Shown here piece after piece: positions 19,633 through 31,706 of a stretch of 64,000 bases of DNA. Numbering within the stretch: position 1 is the stretch's first letter; each line of letters opens with the position of its first letter. The notes beneath the pieces were generated by a model. The model saw nothing but the letters and a program-made list of their open reading frames with translations, had not been told where the DNA came from and did not search any database. Origin of the DNA: Isoetes taiwanensis (taxonomy: Eukaryota; Streptophyta; Lycopodiopsida; Isoetales; Isoetaceae). The translations under genes and the position numbers were made by a program. Location of the stretch: NCBI GenBank assembly GCA_021234155.1, contig JAJEKV010000027.1:15530891-15594890 (forward strand), given 5' to 3'.

Positions 19633-21355
19633 TTTAGTGGGGGGCATTCCGAGAAGAGGCAGCATTCTATTAGCATTATATGCAAGAAAACAACCTTCAT
19701 CATTAAATCACCAGCGCTGGAAATATCTTGCAGAAGTTCAGAATATTTGTAATGAGTATTGCTTCTTTCAAAATCAAACAAGAGATACAACATAGAGGTA
19801 AGGATTTGATTCTTAAGCAGACGAAAATGTACTTGAAGATAAAAACGATCTGTTCTTCTTTGCCTGGCCAGTAAAGCTTGAACAGAATGCCTGTGAATCC
19901 TTAAATCTTGTTGTGGATTTCTACTGTAAACAGAAGAAGAAAACTGTAAGGTTCATTCAGCATCCATATTCTCATAAACAAATGCTTGTATATATCTCTG
20001 TGCAAAATAAATCTTAATGCTATTGCTTCATCTATCTAGTCTGCTAAAATCATCTGCCCAACCATTCTGCTTCTAACCGAACGCTTTTCCACTTAATCTC
20101 TGCCGTAGCCCTGAAAAAAAGCTCGGTTGCCTTTCCTTCCTATGCTTCAACCAGTTTGCAGCCTGTGAAAAGCTTCGCAGCCATACCTTAACTGCTAAAA
20201 ACCAAGAAGAGGAGAAAAAGAAAGAATAGGAGGAGGAAGGAAAAATTGAGAGAGGTCTCTGTTCTGCTCTGGTTCTAATGATATATATGTTGCCATAGCC
20301 GCCAGCCCTGTTTGCTTTCCGCCACTACCCAATTCGTCTCCGCTCCTTTTTGCCCATGATCCTGCTGGAAACTCTAAACCACAGCCACTATCCTTCCGCC
20401 ATATCTAAGATCAGGTGATGCATCCTCTGTTTGCTTCGCCATAACCTAACGGCCCTGTCCGCGCGCATAGCAGAGAAAAGAGGAAGAAAAATAAAAAGAA
20501 AAAAAGAAAAAGGAATAAAAGCTCTTTAATAGAAAAAAAAGATAGGAGAAAATTTATAAAAGAGTAATTGGAATGAGATGGTAAGGGATGTGACCTAGCA
20601 AATGCGAGGTTTATTGTTCGAATCCAGACCAAGTTCATATTTTAGCAGTCCAAGTTCATATTTTAGCAGTCCCAATATTGCACTTGATGATATTATTTAT
20701 GCAAGTATATGTGCCCAAAACATATTCCCATGTGTTAAGAAGAATTGAAGTCCCTTTGAAGAATCAACCTTTGTTTGAAGTTTTAATATTTTTGAAGACC
20801 ATCATTATTTAGAGAAGACTATTCTCCAACAAGCTTATTCAAGTCAAACACCATATTGTGAAGATCAAGATTATGTGGTTAGTGTTTATGCTTTTGCAAT
20901 TCGATTGGATCTAATTTCTAAGTTTTTTCAAGAATTCAAGCTATCAAATGAAGTTGTACAAGTTTTATTTTTTATTTAAGTGATTATGGATGGCATGATG
21001 GACGTGCTGACCTAGAAAGGCAGCAGCATCTCATGACCTATGTAAAATGTGATGAAAAATTATAAGTGATGTGAAGGGGATATAGCGCCATACTGGGCAG
21101 TAGAGCGAGGGTGCCACTGACCTGGATGGGACTTGCCACCCTATAATTGATGAAGATGAAGTGATGTTAGAAGTTTTTAGTATTTTTTTTCCTTGGAAGA
21201 CTTCTATAGATGTTTTTGAAGGCTTGAAGACATTTGGACATTGGATTTTTGTTAAGTTGTGATGCTATTTAGAGGACCAAGTTGAAGACATGAAGATCGA
21301 AGAAAAGATTTTTGAAGAATTCATCGGGACGATGATTAATCTTGGGGGGGAATAA
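19633..21355 (+). other. RT2 leader, first part
   Basis: No coding region. It starts with TTTAGTGGGGGGCATTCCGA directly after the LTR, where the primer-binding site should be. I cannot match it to a tRNA. Purine- and A-rich tracts occur at 20200-20250 and 20465-20560. It ends with CTTGGGGGGGAATAA (21341-21355), a second polypurine tract. Confidence 0.5.
20575..20632 (+). other. tRNA-derived sequence
   Basis: GTTCGAATCC with a preceding GCGAGG, plus an upstream TGACCTAG, looks like the B and A boxes of a tRNA or tRNA-derived SINE head. It is followed by a duplicated CAAGTTCATATTTTAGCAGT (around 20630-20670). A full cloverleaf was not established. Confidence 0.3.
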
Positions 21356-21919
21356 TGTTGTGCGTTTTTTCTTGACTATTTTTTCATGATATGCCTAAAT
21401 TGGTGAAATGTGTGCAAAAATGGAGAATAATATGGGTGTAATATGGAGAAAATGTAAAATATGTGAAAATATTGGGGATGAAGCATTTATGATGTATTGA
21501 AGTTGAACTTATGGACTTGAAGGTGTATAAAAGTCCTTTTCAATGGTTAAAGCATGGGGTGAGGTGGCGCAATCCTAGGAGACATGTAAGTTATTGGAGA
21601 TCTAATGGTGGAGATTGCTTAAAGATGAATGGAGGAGATTTGATGTGTAAGTTAAGAGGAGGGGTACGTCTCCTCATTCTTTCTCTCTCACTTTTTGGAG
21701 TTTTCTTGAAGATCTGTTGTAGAGTGCATCTTCCATGGAAGAAATAAATAATGAAGAGGAGGATGAACCTCCAGATTATCTTGATTATGATTTGGTTGTG
21801 CAATTGAGGTGTATTCGTGTCTTGCCTTGTGAGTGCTTGCTGATAGAGTGTGGCGCAGCCTGATGCATATATTTTGCATTCTGCTCAGTTTGGGGTTTGG
21901 TCCAATCTGTTGGATTACA
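21356..21919 (+). repeat. LTR-like segment embedded in the RT2 leader
   Basis: It begins TGTTGTGCG right after a polypurine tract and ends GGATTACA. It is followed by TAAGTGGGGGGCATTGCGAG, which matches the sequence after the RT2 5' LTR. So it has the context of an LTR on both sides, yet it is unlike the RT2 LTR. It probably derives from another element fused into RT2. Confidence 0.55.
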
Positions 21920-23037
21920 TAAGTGGGGGGCATTGCGAGAAATTAACTAAAGGGTAATCGTGTTGACGAATAATAGTACAACTTTTGAATTTTTTGTTAT
22001 ATTTTCGAAAAAAAAAAAAGAGAATAAAAATAAATAAAATAAAATAAAATTTATTAAATTTTTGTTGGATGTATAATGGCTTGCAGGAATGGAAAATTGG
22101 CCACATTTACCCATCACTAAGCACAAAGTACTTATTTTAAATAATCCTCGTAAGAGAATTCAACCTAATAGTGGTTGGGGAGACGGTGGACCATGGGAGG
22201 AACCACAACCAATTCCTGGATGGATGGGAACCGAAGAATTTGTAAGAAGACTTAGGCAATCTTCATTTGAAGAATTTGTAAGCCAAGAGGGGGCATCCAC
22301 CTCTACGTAATTAAAAAAAAAAAAAAAGTTATTTGTTCCAAAGAATTAAAGTTTTGCATGAATTGGGGCCCGATGCCGAAAAGGAGAAAGAAGAGCATCG
22401 AGAAGCAAGAGGCTGAACGTAGTGCTAGACTAGAGTTTAGGGAACAAAAAAGAAGGGAATTAAAAGAGCAAGTCTTGGAAGAAGAAAGACTGTTAGTAGA
22501 GCAAGGGTTTAGTAGCAGTAGCACCATACCCTCTAGCCCTGGGGAAAGTAGTGAAGAGGAAACCAGTTTATTAACTCCTTCTAATACTTCGATTCTTAAT
22601 CCCATGGCAACTAAAACTTCTAAAATGAAATACCCAACCTTTTCACCTTTAAAAGGGGGGAGGCTGATTCTCACATTCAATCATTTTTGACTATTAGTGA
22701 GGCCAATCAAGAGGATGGTAATGCCGAAAGACTTAGGCTGTTTGGAGCAACCTTAGAGGATGGGGCAATGGAATGGTATAGAACCTCTAGGAGTATTACC
22801 CCTTTTTTGACTTGGGATGACCTTAGAAAAGCATTTTTAAAGGCCTTTAGGCCTATTGGCCTTCAAGAAAGAATAAATGATGAGCTAACATATTTACGCT
22901 TGCTGCCTAATGAAAGTCTGCAGAGCTATGTGCTGAGGTTTAGACGGTTGGTAGCCAAAAGAGAGCCCACCCCTACAGTTGAGGATCAAGTAAGATACTT
23001 TACAAATGGGTTACCACGGTTTGGGCTTTTTCACTAA
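21920..23037 (+). pseudogene. RT2 gag, N-terminal and core
   Basis: The untranslated part runs to 22088 and includes an A-rich stretch at 22007-22052. A short frame (22089-22310) is followed by a basic coiled-coil-like frame (22358-22690; R-R-K-K-S-I-E-K-Q-E-A-E-R). The retrotransposon gag core follows in 22687-23037: E-W-Y-R, W-D-D-L-R-K-A-F-L, F-R-P-I-G, L-R-L-L-P-N-E-S-L-Q-S-Y-V. Frames change at 22310 and 22690. It encodes the structural particle protein. Confidence 0.8.
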
Positions 23038-23128
23038 GGGTCAAACCCAGAGATTTAGAAAGTGCCATCAAGATTGCAGCTAGGCCGGAACAAGCCAAGC
23101 TAACTATGGCCCGCCATTATAATCCCTG

Positions 23129-23760
23129 TTGATTATGCCTTCTGTGTTGTTGGGTGGGGTAGCCCTCAAGAACCCTCTAGAACCCCCTTTAGCAAGCCCT
23201 CACTTGGGAATGTTGGGTGTCACGCCTAGTGACTTGGGTACCATAGATTATAGTAGGCTAGCCACATTAGGGAGTGGTGCCCCAATAACAAAGCCAACCA
23301 TAGAGGAAGGGGTTGATAAAAAGTTAGAAAAGGTGGTAGAGACTCTTACTAATAAAATGAACGAGATGCAATTGAATTGGGTAAGAGGTGTGAGTAATAA
23401 GCCACAAGTAAACAATGAGAGGACTAACATGTGGTGTGTGAAATGCAAAGGTTATGGCCATTTACCATCCGAGTGTCCTACTCCCCGCAAACATACCAAT
23501 TCCTTGCAAAAGTGTGGTAAAACTAATCACCCCTCGAAAAGATGCTATTTTTGGAGAATGGAAGCTAACCCTAATACCCCTACCCCTACTTATCAAGCAC
23601 AACCCTTTTATCCTGCAACATGCTACCAACGTGGAGGAAAGGCAAAATCGTCCCTAGAGTTATGAAGAGGCCTCCACCCCAATGTTATAGATGTGGAGAG
23701 ATAGGTCATATAGCACCTCATTGTCCTAATCCTATGAGACAAGTTGGATATCAACCCATA
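23129..23760 (+). pseudogene. RT2 gag nucleocapsid zinc knuckles
   Basis: C-V-K-C-x-x-x-G-H-x-x-x-x-C in the frame 23129-23665. A second CCHC box, C-Y-R-C-G-E-I-G-H-I-A-P-H-C, lies at about 23680-23725 in another frame. These bind element RNA. A frameshift separates the two. Confidence 0.85.
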
Positions 23761-24945
23761 TCGCGAATCTGCCAAAACCCAAGGCCTACATAGCCAAGAA
23801 AATTGTCCTCACAAATTAAAGGCAAGAGGGGAACCATCTTCTAATAATAAGGGAAAGGAAGTGGTGGTAGATAGTCGAGTGGTGTATGTGGACGAAGTTA
23901 ATATCCCGAGTTATGTTGTGGAGACTCGTGGGGCAAGAAGACTCAGAGAAGAAGAAAATGAAGCACATGTGATAAATGAAGGGGATAATGAAGTTAGTGA
24001 GGTTGAGGAACCCGAAGCGTTGTTTGAAGATATTGACCAACTCCCCCATCCAATGGAAGTTAAAGAAATTTTAAATGATTTCGAGTCTAATAAAGAAAAT
24101 ACGGATAAGGGTAAACGTAAGAAGTACACTAGAGTTTTGAATTTAAAGGAAGAACAACCCTATGATATTTTGAAGGATTTGGAAAATAAAAGTCCTTCCT
24201 TAACATTCAAACAATTATTGCAAATCGCTCCTAGTTGTCGTAAGGTGGTCTTGGCCGCATTAAAAAGTCATAAAGAAGTAGTTGTCAATTCTGCATGGCC
24301 TATAATTGCAGATATGAGTTCACCTTGTCTGGATGTGGAAATAAGTGGGCGAGTGATACGAAATTGCACTATTGATGGGGGCTCGGGCGTGAACATTATG
24401 CCCGAGATGTGTGGAGGAAACTAGATTTGCGGAACCTATGCCCTGTAAGTTTTATAGTCGGGATGGTGATCAACGAAAGGTAACACCTTTGGGATTAGTT
24501 CTTTGGGATTAAAACCTTAATTGCTGGTGTGACTTTCTTTGTGGATTATGTCATTTTAAAGATGCCAAATAGTGCATGCACTTATCCATTATTGTTAGGA
24601 AGGCCATGGTTAATGCAAGCATCAGCTAAACATGATTGGTCTACAGGCTATTTGCAAATTGGAGATGGGAATAATTTAATCAAGATAAGGGTCCATGTTC
24701 AATCTGGTAATAAGGATGACAATGATAGTGATACTAGTTCCTCAATTGAAGATATGCATGTTGATAATAATGATGATGATGTAGATAGTAACGAAAATAA
24801 TAATGAAATAGAAGTAGACCAAGTTTATGTAGAGCAAGAGGGTTATGAAAAACTAACAATGAGGGATGATACTTCATCCGTGGCTTTAGAGGAATGGATG
24901 AATGGTGTAAATGTTTTTCTTTGTAAATGTGGAAGAAGTAAATGA
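23744..24945 (+). pseudogene. RT2 protease region
   Basis: A long acidic linker is followed by the retropepsin motif T-I-D-G-G-S-G-V-N-I near 24370-24400, the D-G-G-S-G-V-N form common in plant Tat/Athila-like gypsy elements. The frame shifts at 24424. The sequel L-L-L-G-R-P-W-L-M, conserved after the flap, is in frame 24529-24945, which ends in an Asp/Asn-rich tract. Confidence 0.8.
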
Positions 24946-25936
24946 AACTATAAAGGAAGAAGAAGAGGAGAGATATCCTGAGTACTTCTCAAAATTTGAG
25001 GAGGGAGAACCCAAGCTAAAAGAAACCCCCTCCCATTGTGCATCCAAGGAAGTCCAACAAATGCTAACCCGTCCCACTTATGATGAGTTGAATTTAGGTA
25101 CTTCGGGAGAACCCAAGATGGTGCGATTGGCAAAACTTAATCCTGGTGAAGAACATAAAGAATATAAGGATCTCCTCATGGAGTTTAAGGATGTCTTTGC
25201 ATGGACGTATGAGGATCTGAAGGGTATATCACCCGAGTTAAGTGTGCATAGAATTGTACTTGAAGCTAACACAAAAGCTATAAGGCAACGACCCTCTGAG
25301 GATGAACCCTCATTACTCAAAGGTGGTAAGGGAAGAGCTGGATAATTTAATTAAAGCTAAGTTTATTGAACCCGTGGAAACTAGTGAGTGGTTGTCCCCA
25401 ATAGTTATAGTTCCAAAGAAGTCTAAAAAATTAAGGGTGTGTGTGGACTATAGAAAATTAAATGCTGCCACCATTAAGGATGGGTTTCTGTTCCTTTCAA
25501 TCGATAACGTTATTGATTCGGTTCTTGGGCCATGAGTATTATTCTTTTCTTGGCGGGTTCGATGGGTACAACCAGTGAGTATTGCCAAGGAAGATAGGGA
25601 AAAAACCACATTTGTCACGGAATGGGGTGCTACATGTATAAGGTTATGCCATTTGGGTTGTGTAATGCTCCCCCACTTTCCAAAGGGTAGTTACGGGTGC
25701 ATTTAAAGATTATCTAAGAGACTTTATGGAAGTGTTTCTTGATGATTTACGTGTTTTAGTACCGCACAAGAACATCGGAGAAACTTCAGTTATGCTTTAT
25801 GAAATGTCGAGAATATGGTATATCTCTAAACCCTATGAAATGTTTGTTTGGAGTTACCCATGGGGCGTTGTTGGGTAGGATCATTTCGGGCAAGGGTATT
25901 GCAATTGACCCCTGATAAGACTAAAGTTATTTCGAA
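24946..25936 (+). pseudogene. RT2 reverse transcriptase
   Basis: D-V-F-A-W-T-Y-E-D-L (about 25190) is the usual lead. S-E-W-L-S-P-I-V-I-V-P-K-K and R-V-C-V-D-Y-R-K-L-N follow in frame 25302-25535. Beyond that the palm is in broken frames, with the catalytic F-L-D-D at 25735-25746. Several single-base shifts at 25535-25930 disrupt it. Confidence 0.85.
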
Positions 25937-26730
25937 TTGGAGCCACCTACTAACATTAAGCAATTACAAGCATTTCTTGGGCATATAGGGTATCATCGAA
26001 GATTCATAAGATATTATGCTAATAAGGCTTTACCATTAACGCACTCCTTAAAGGGGAAGGAATATCGATGGACACAAGAATGTCAAAAAGCATTTACAAG
26101 TTTAAAAGAAGCACTAATAACTCCACACCCATACTTAGTTTTCCTAATTGGGAAAGGGAATTTCATGTCCATGTAGACTCTTCGGGATATGCAATAGGAA
26201 GTATTTTGTCACAACCACAACAAGATGGGTGGGATCATCCAATTTATTATGCTAGTCGTCAATTGTCTAATGCGTAAAAAATTATTCAACAACCGAAAAG
26301 GGAAGGATTGGGCATGATTTATTCAATTATAAAGTTTAAGCCACTATTTATTGGGAAAAGAATTTGTATTTTTGTTGACCACCAAGCATTGAGATATTTA
26401 ATTTTAAAACCTTGCGAATCGGGAAGAATAACTAGATGGTTACTCATGTTGCAAGAGTTTCAATTTCGTATAATTGTAAAACCAGGAAAATCTCATGCAC
26501 CTGCTGACCATTTATCGAGATTATTGAGTGATTCTAACGATAAAGGGGTAAAAGATGACTTGCCTGATGCTAACTTGTTTATGGTGACTGCAGTTCCAGA
26601 ATGGTATGTTGATGTGGTCGAATTCCTTTCCACTGGTGAATTTCCAGATGATATGAGAGCCATAGAAAGGAAAAGATTAATTCAAAAATGTAAACCTTTC
26701 ACTTTGCTGGCGGAACCTTGTATAGGGTAG
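25937..26730 (+). pseudogene. RT2 RT thumb and RNase H
   Basis: F-L-G-H-I-G-Y-H-R-R-F-I and the connection domain lead into RNase H with H-V-D-S-S-G-Y-A-I-G (catalytic Asp), Y-Y-A-S-R-Q-L-S, then V-D-H-Q-A-L-R-Y and A-P-A-D-H-L-S-R. A frame change near 26180 and a stop near 26275 interrupt it. Confidence 0.88.
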
Positions 26731-26739
26731 GTAAAGATG

Positions 26740-27551
26740 ATATCTAGCGTAGATGCATATTCCCTCATGAAGTGCAAAAGGTCATTAGAGCTTGCCATGA
26801 TTCCCCTGGAGGTCATTTTCTTTGCAGATGTCACTTTGCTAAGAAAGTGTTAAATCTTTGGTTATTGGTGGCCTAGTTTGTACCATGATGTAACAATCCA
26901 GGTAAAACATTGTGACCTTTGCCAAAGATTGGGTCGGCCTACTAGACGAGATTCTATGCCTCTGAACCCGATAGTTCCCATATTACCTTTTGAAAAATGG
27001 GGATAGATTTTGTAGGTCCCATTAATCCTCCTTCAGCTCAAACCCGTTGTGAGTATATATTGGTGTGCACGGATTATGTTACCAAATGGGTTGAGGCAAA
27101 AGCATTGAGAAATGCTAATGCAGCTAGTGTAGCAACTTTCTTATATGAAAACATCATTACTAGGTTTGGGTGTCCCTTAGAGTTGGTTAGTGATAGAGGT
27201 TCACACTTTATCAATGATGTGGTCGCTACCTTGGATGGAACGCCACGCCATAGCCCATAGAAAGAGTACACCCTATCATCCTCAAGCTAATGGCCAGTTT
27301 GAAAGAACCAATAAAACTCTATGTAATATAATGACGAAAGATTTGTAACGCTAATAGGACTGATTGGGATAAGAGATTGTTAGATGCATTATGGGCCTAT
27401 AGAATAGCTTACAAAGTTACCACGAAATCTACTCCCTTCATGTTAGTGTATGGCCAAGAGGCCATCTTACCTATTGAAATAGAAATTCCATCATTCACGA
27501 AAGTGGTCAGTAAGGGAAAAGCTTGATGAAGATGGTAGTCTTAAGGCACGC
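26740..27551 (+). pseudogene. RT2 integrase
   Basis: The HHCC zinc region (C-H-D-S-P-G-G-H, later C-D-L-C-Q-R) is in broken frames. The core has G-I-D-F-V-G-P-I, Y-V-T-K-W-V-E-A-K-A and S-D-R-G-S-H-F in 26997-27260. After a frameshift H-P-Q-A-N-G-Q-F-E-R supplies the Glu near 27285. All DDE residues are identifiable, but the frame is not continuous. Confidence 0.88.
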
Positions 27552-27890
27552 TTGCAAGAATTAGAGAAGCTAGATGAAGTACGTCTTCATGCATACATGA
27601 CTAGAGAAGCACTCCAAAGGCAACGTAAAACATGGTATGATGCTCATAATAAAAATAAAGAATTTGTGGAAAATGATTTGGTATTGTTATATGATTCAAA
27701 ACATTGGAAGAAACCTGGAAAGTTGAGAATGAGATGGGCAGGACCATATGTAGTCCTTAAAATTTTTCCTAACGGTTCTGTGTCATTGCAAGATTTACAG
27801 GGGAATGAGCTCCCAACGCGAATTAATGGTGCCCGTCTTAAGCCATATTATGCACCAAGGACTTTCAAGAAACTTCCAGATGCAATGTAA
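27552..27890 (+). CDS. RT2 integrase C-terminal domain
   Basis: An open 112-codon end of pol with A-R-x-Q-R-K-T-W-Y-D-type linker (R-K-T-W-Y-D-A-H-N-K) and the GPY module R-W-A-G-P-Y-V-V, then L-K-P-Y-Y. No chromodomain follows, in contrast to RT1. Confidence 0.8.
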   Translation: MQELEKLDEVRLHAYMTREALQRQRKTWYDAHNKNKEFVENDLVLLYDSKHWKKPGKLRMRWAGPYVVLKIFPNGSVSLQDLQGNELPTRINGARLKPYYAPRTFKKLPDAM

Positions 27891-28778
27891 TTCATCGAGA
27901 GCGATGAATACAAGTAAGGGGGGATAATAGCATAATAAGGGAAAAATTATAAGAAAGTTAAAAAAAAAATAAATAAAAAATAAAAATAAAGAATTTGATT
28001 TTTCTTATTATTCATCTGCTTGCTCTCCGTATTACTCAAATTCATCTCATTTTTCATTCTTACACCTCATTCAATCCATAAAGACTGCCAAATCAACTTC
28101 GCATCCACGCAGCAATTTGTTACTAACTTTTATGGTTTCCATGATAGGTTCACCTGCTTGTCTCCATTTTTAGTCAATTCATTTCACATTACACTCATCC
28201 ACTCCATGTCAATCCATTAAAGTCTGCCATGTAAGCCATCAGGCAGCAATGTTTTTACTAATTTTTTGTTTCCATGGCAGGTTCACCTGGTTGTTCTTCG
28301 TAATTAGTCAAACCATACGCCTTTCATTCATCCATATCATTCAAATCATAAAGTGCTTTTGCAATCAGCTTCACCATATTAGCGACCATATGTTCTACTA
28401 ACGTTATTTTTATTTTGCGGAGCATCATTTTTTCCATCGGTTCATGTTCATCTGTTTTTAGTTGGCTTACCAACCATGACCATTGTCTTCTTTACCATTG
28501 TTTTTTCATTTCCGTATTGTTTGGCCATTGTCTCCATCCCAAAGAAGTTCAAAATAGGCACGGAATAGGATGAGGTTGATGCGGATCGAGGGACCCTAAC
28601 AAGGATAGTGACATCATTATTACGGGGGTTTTCCTCGAAAACCGAAAGGGGCGAGGTTTTTAATCCCTGGTTAATAATGGTGTTGCTACCTAACTAAGGA
28701 AATGAGAAGTTCTAGTCCAATCTTTTATCATCTTGAGCAGATTTTTGAAAGCAAGTTCGCCGAGGCGCCTTGAATACA
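27891..28778 (+). other. RT2 3' untranslated region
   Basis: No gene. A polypurine-like GAATACAAGTAAGGGGGGATAA occurs right after the pol stop (about 27906-27927), and nearly the same words recur at the true tract (28772-28792), so the 3' end is duplicated. Between them lie A-rich (27957-27990) and T/C-rich DNA, and a GGGGTTTTCC/GGTTTTTAA segment near 28617-28660. Confidence 0.5.
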
Positions 28779-28792
28779 AGTAAGGGGGATAA
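28779..28792 (+). other. RT2 polypurine tract
   Basis: AGTAAGGGGGATAA directly before the TG of the 3' LTR. Confidence 0.85.
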
Positions 28793-29780
28793 TGTGGAGC
28801 GGTCAAGCTAACAGAAATTTTGATTTTTGAGTGAAACAATTGTGAAAAGAAGTCGCAATGAAGGCGTATGGGCTCAAAATCGACCAAAGTGCATAGTTAC
28901 AAGGTTATTTTTGAAGATTTTGATGCTTATATTATTGAAGACCATTAGAAATTCGAATTTTAATGGTAAGGAGAAAGCACAAAGCAGTTTGATTGGAGGA
29001 GACCATATTTTTGGATTGATGAGGTGTCAACATCTCCATGGTTGTTTAGGATTAGTTATTTAACACTTGGATGCTCCAGATTGATTTGTCTCAAGGGCTC
29101 AGATCTGTTCGGTTGTGTATAAGTACACATTGTGAATGAATTCGAATTTTACCTTTGGCCTGAATCGAATTTTTGCCTTGAGCTGATGCTAATGTGTAAT
29201 CTTATCTGTTCTGCGCTAATTTGGTCCCTCCAGTATGCTGCTTGAGGTAAAAGAAAGGCAAAGAGGAATCGCTGAGCAGGGACCGATTGAAGCAGAGAGG
29301 AGGTAGAATCGCCGCCCTGGCTGCTGGTCGCCGCCCTAGCAGGTACGTTCCTGCTATTTCTTGCCTTGTGTTTTTATTTTTTTGTTCAACAATAACCTAA
29401 CTAAAAGCTAACGGATATTGTTGTCTAAAAATAAGAGTAAAAAGGGGTTAACATGGGTGATTAAGGAATTCGAATGCATTAATGGGCATGAGCATGACAA
29501 CCAAGGTTAATATATATATTATTGATAATTGTGATACAAATATATATCCACAATATAAAATTGTTAATATTAAATAATAAAAAAATATATATTAAGCAAG
29601 GAGTAAAAGGAAGCGGTGCGGCTAGGCTTAAGGGGTATAACGGAAGTTATGAGCCTAGTTGTGGGGGTGTTGGCGTAAGTAATTAACGGAATTATATTTT
29701 TCGCTGTCATGAGTATTATTATTTTGTCATCCATTGCCTAAGAACTCTGTCGGGCTTGGGGTAGGTTGACCCGGCCAACA
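28793..29780 (+). repeat. RT2 3' LTR
   Basis: 988 bp, TGTGGAGC...GGCCAACA, followed at once by the second AGGAG. Confidence 0.95.
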
Positions 29781-29785
29781 AGGAG

Positions 29786-31696
29786 GCATAAAATCATTTC
29801 TAGTGCCATTCACCATTTTTGTCCTAAGGGCTTCCGTGTTCATAATTGCTCCACCCCAGCAGCTCCCTTGATGATCTGTATTTCTCAAATGACCCCAGTT
29901 GTCCTCAGATTGATTCTCTAGTGTTTTCAAGGTATGATTTAAAGATCCCACATGAAAATTCGAATCATCTGGCCAGAGGTCCAGCGAGAAGTGCCCCAAA
30001 GCACCTACACCATGCCCATGCATGAGAGCACCAGTAAGACTCACCTTCAACCGTTCACCCCTCCATACAGATTTTGCTAGCTTCTCCGGGCGAGGAACCA
30101 TCGTCTTATTACGATCCATCTTATCATGTATAATGGTTAAGGCATTTTCGGGAGATCGATGAGACAAAGCTCTCCACGACCGGTAGAGACTCTCCTGCGC
30201 AGGAAAGTTGAAAACATCATGTGAGATTTCCTTTCCACGGCGAGCTCTCTTCTTTCTCTTGGATCTCTAGTCTTGGCAAGTTTCTCCTTTATCACAATAC
30301 AGGTATTACACTTAGAAAATGCTATTCTTTTGGTGATTGCTACCTCAGAGTGGTTCTCCTTCCACGTTGACAAGAAGGACGATTGAGAAACATGTTTTCT
30401 GTCATGTCGGTGGGCGGTTATATCTACCTCTTGATGAATGTCCTTTTTAGTCAAGATGGAAGGTAATCTCTTCACATTTTCTCTAGTTCCCCCACTCGTA
30501 ACCTTTGAGCGGTGTGGCATAGTTTCAGCATTCTCATCTATGTACATAGATAGCACGGCACCTCCAGCTAGTGTATGAGACCTTGGCTTCATGGACCCGG
30601 AGTTTCCATGCTCCGCAATCCTGTGCCCTTCCATGAAAAGCTTCCTCCATTTGTAAAATGTAGAAACTGGTATACCGTATGCACTATGCCATGCCTTCAC
30701 ACAGACTACCCTGTTGTTCAGCATTAGCTTTTTCACACATCCATTCTCTGAACAAAGATCTAGCATGTTGTACGCAAAAGTCGTACGTTCTGAGCTTTTC
30801 ATGTTCCAGTAGAAGGTCCTCATGGCGGATATCTCCTTAACTGTGAAATTAGCACAACATCTCTTCAAGCAGCACATGGAGGACCTGAACTGCAAGATAG
30901 CTTCAGGTGTGGTTTTCCTTTCACCTTTTTTTGGGGTCGAGCGTCCTCTCGCCTTCCTGTTCACCATGTGGTACTGTCTTTTTTTTGTTACTCCAGCCTC
31001 GGGCCTGACGGCATAAGCTTCCTTCTCGACCTCAGTCTCCTTCACGGCCGTAACTAGGCTAGAAACTGGAATATTGTCAACGAGAACCAATGCTATTGGC
31101 CATCTCACCAAGTCATGCATCTGTGGCATTTCTGCACAAGCCTGACAGAGCATAGTAATCTTCTCGGGCATTGGCAACAAATTCAGTACAGAAACCCCTA
31201 TCCATGCTTCACCCAACTTCATGTCAGATACGGCATCGTTTGGATCTGCGAAAACGATGACACCTGTAGCATAAGCCAGTTTGCAGCACTCGTGCAGTAA
31301 CTCACATGTCTTTTCCACTAGTTTATCCCTGCAAATCCCCTGCAATTCAATTGGTTCATTGTTTCCTTCACAGGAGTTTACTGGAACTTGCCAATTTATC
31401 CGTTTGATCTGACCAGGTGGTGTGCTAACATCGGGTGCTGGAGTGATTTCATCATGAACGTCGCTTTTGGACCAAAGAATGAAGCTACCAACAGCCTCCT
31501 CTAGGTGGTTCAATTCCGCTTCTGGAAACGGCAGTGGTATCTGCCCATCAAAGACAACGACTAGAGAAACTACTATCAATTCGTCTGGCACGGGGACGTT
31601 GTGGTGATTTTTGAAGTTATGCACTCTGCCCTCAGCCACCTTCTTCCCCAACAGGTAGAAAGACTGTAGAGCTTCCATCCTGAATAAAGTCAACAC
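29786..31696 (-). pseudogene. DUF7869-type gene, 5' part
   Basis: The frame 31696-30137 (519 codons) is open. The probable first coding Met is at 31678, just after a splice acceptor. Around the middle is the cysteine-rich lead typical of these proteins (C-C-L-K-R-C-C, then R-T-F-Y-W). A shift near 30217 moves to the frame 30167-29786, which contains I-I-H-D-K-M-D-R-N-K-T (acidic pair at 30128-30114), V-S-L-T-G-A-L-M-H-G-H-G and F-S-L-D-L-W-P. That order is known from DUF7869 proteins. The frame runs into the RT2 3' LTR. Across the empty site, with one AGGAG, it continues without a break into 18646. HDKMD, LQLDN and GHTHDDID would supply the acidic residues of a nuclease core. This is an inference. 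Confidence 0.75.
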
Positions 31697-31706
31697 TGCT
31701 CGTCAA

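Larger units (their letters stand above)
18647..29780 (+). mobile_element. LTR retrotransposon RT2 (Ty3/gypsy, no chromodomain)
   Basis: LTRs of 986 and 988 bp (TGTGGAGC...GGCCAACA) are nearly identical. They are flanked by the direct repeat AGGAG (18642-18646 and 29781-29785), 11,134 bp in all. Gag with two zinc knuckles, a D-G-G-S-type protease, RT, RNase H and an integrase ending in a W-A-G-P-Y domain without chromodomain follow a long leader. It lies inside the minus-strand DUF7869 gene, in the opposite orientation. LTR similarity suggests a younger insertion than RT1, yet its genes are already broken. Confidence 0.93.

Noticed and set aside
18647-29780. Differences between RT2 LTRs as evidence of great age
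   Set aside because: They are few and clustered in short patches, so assembly or polishing error cannot be excluded; no date was inferred.
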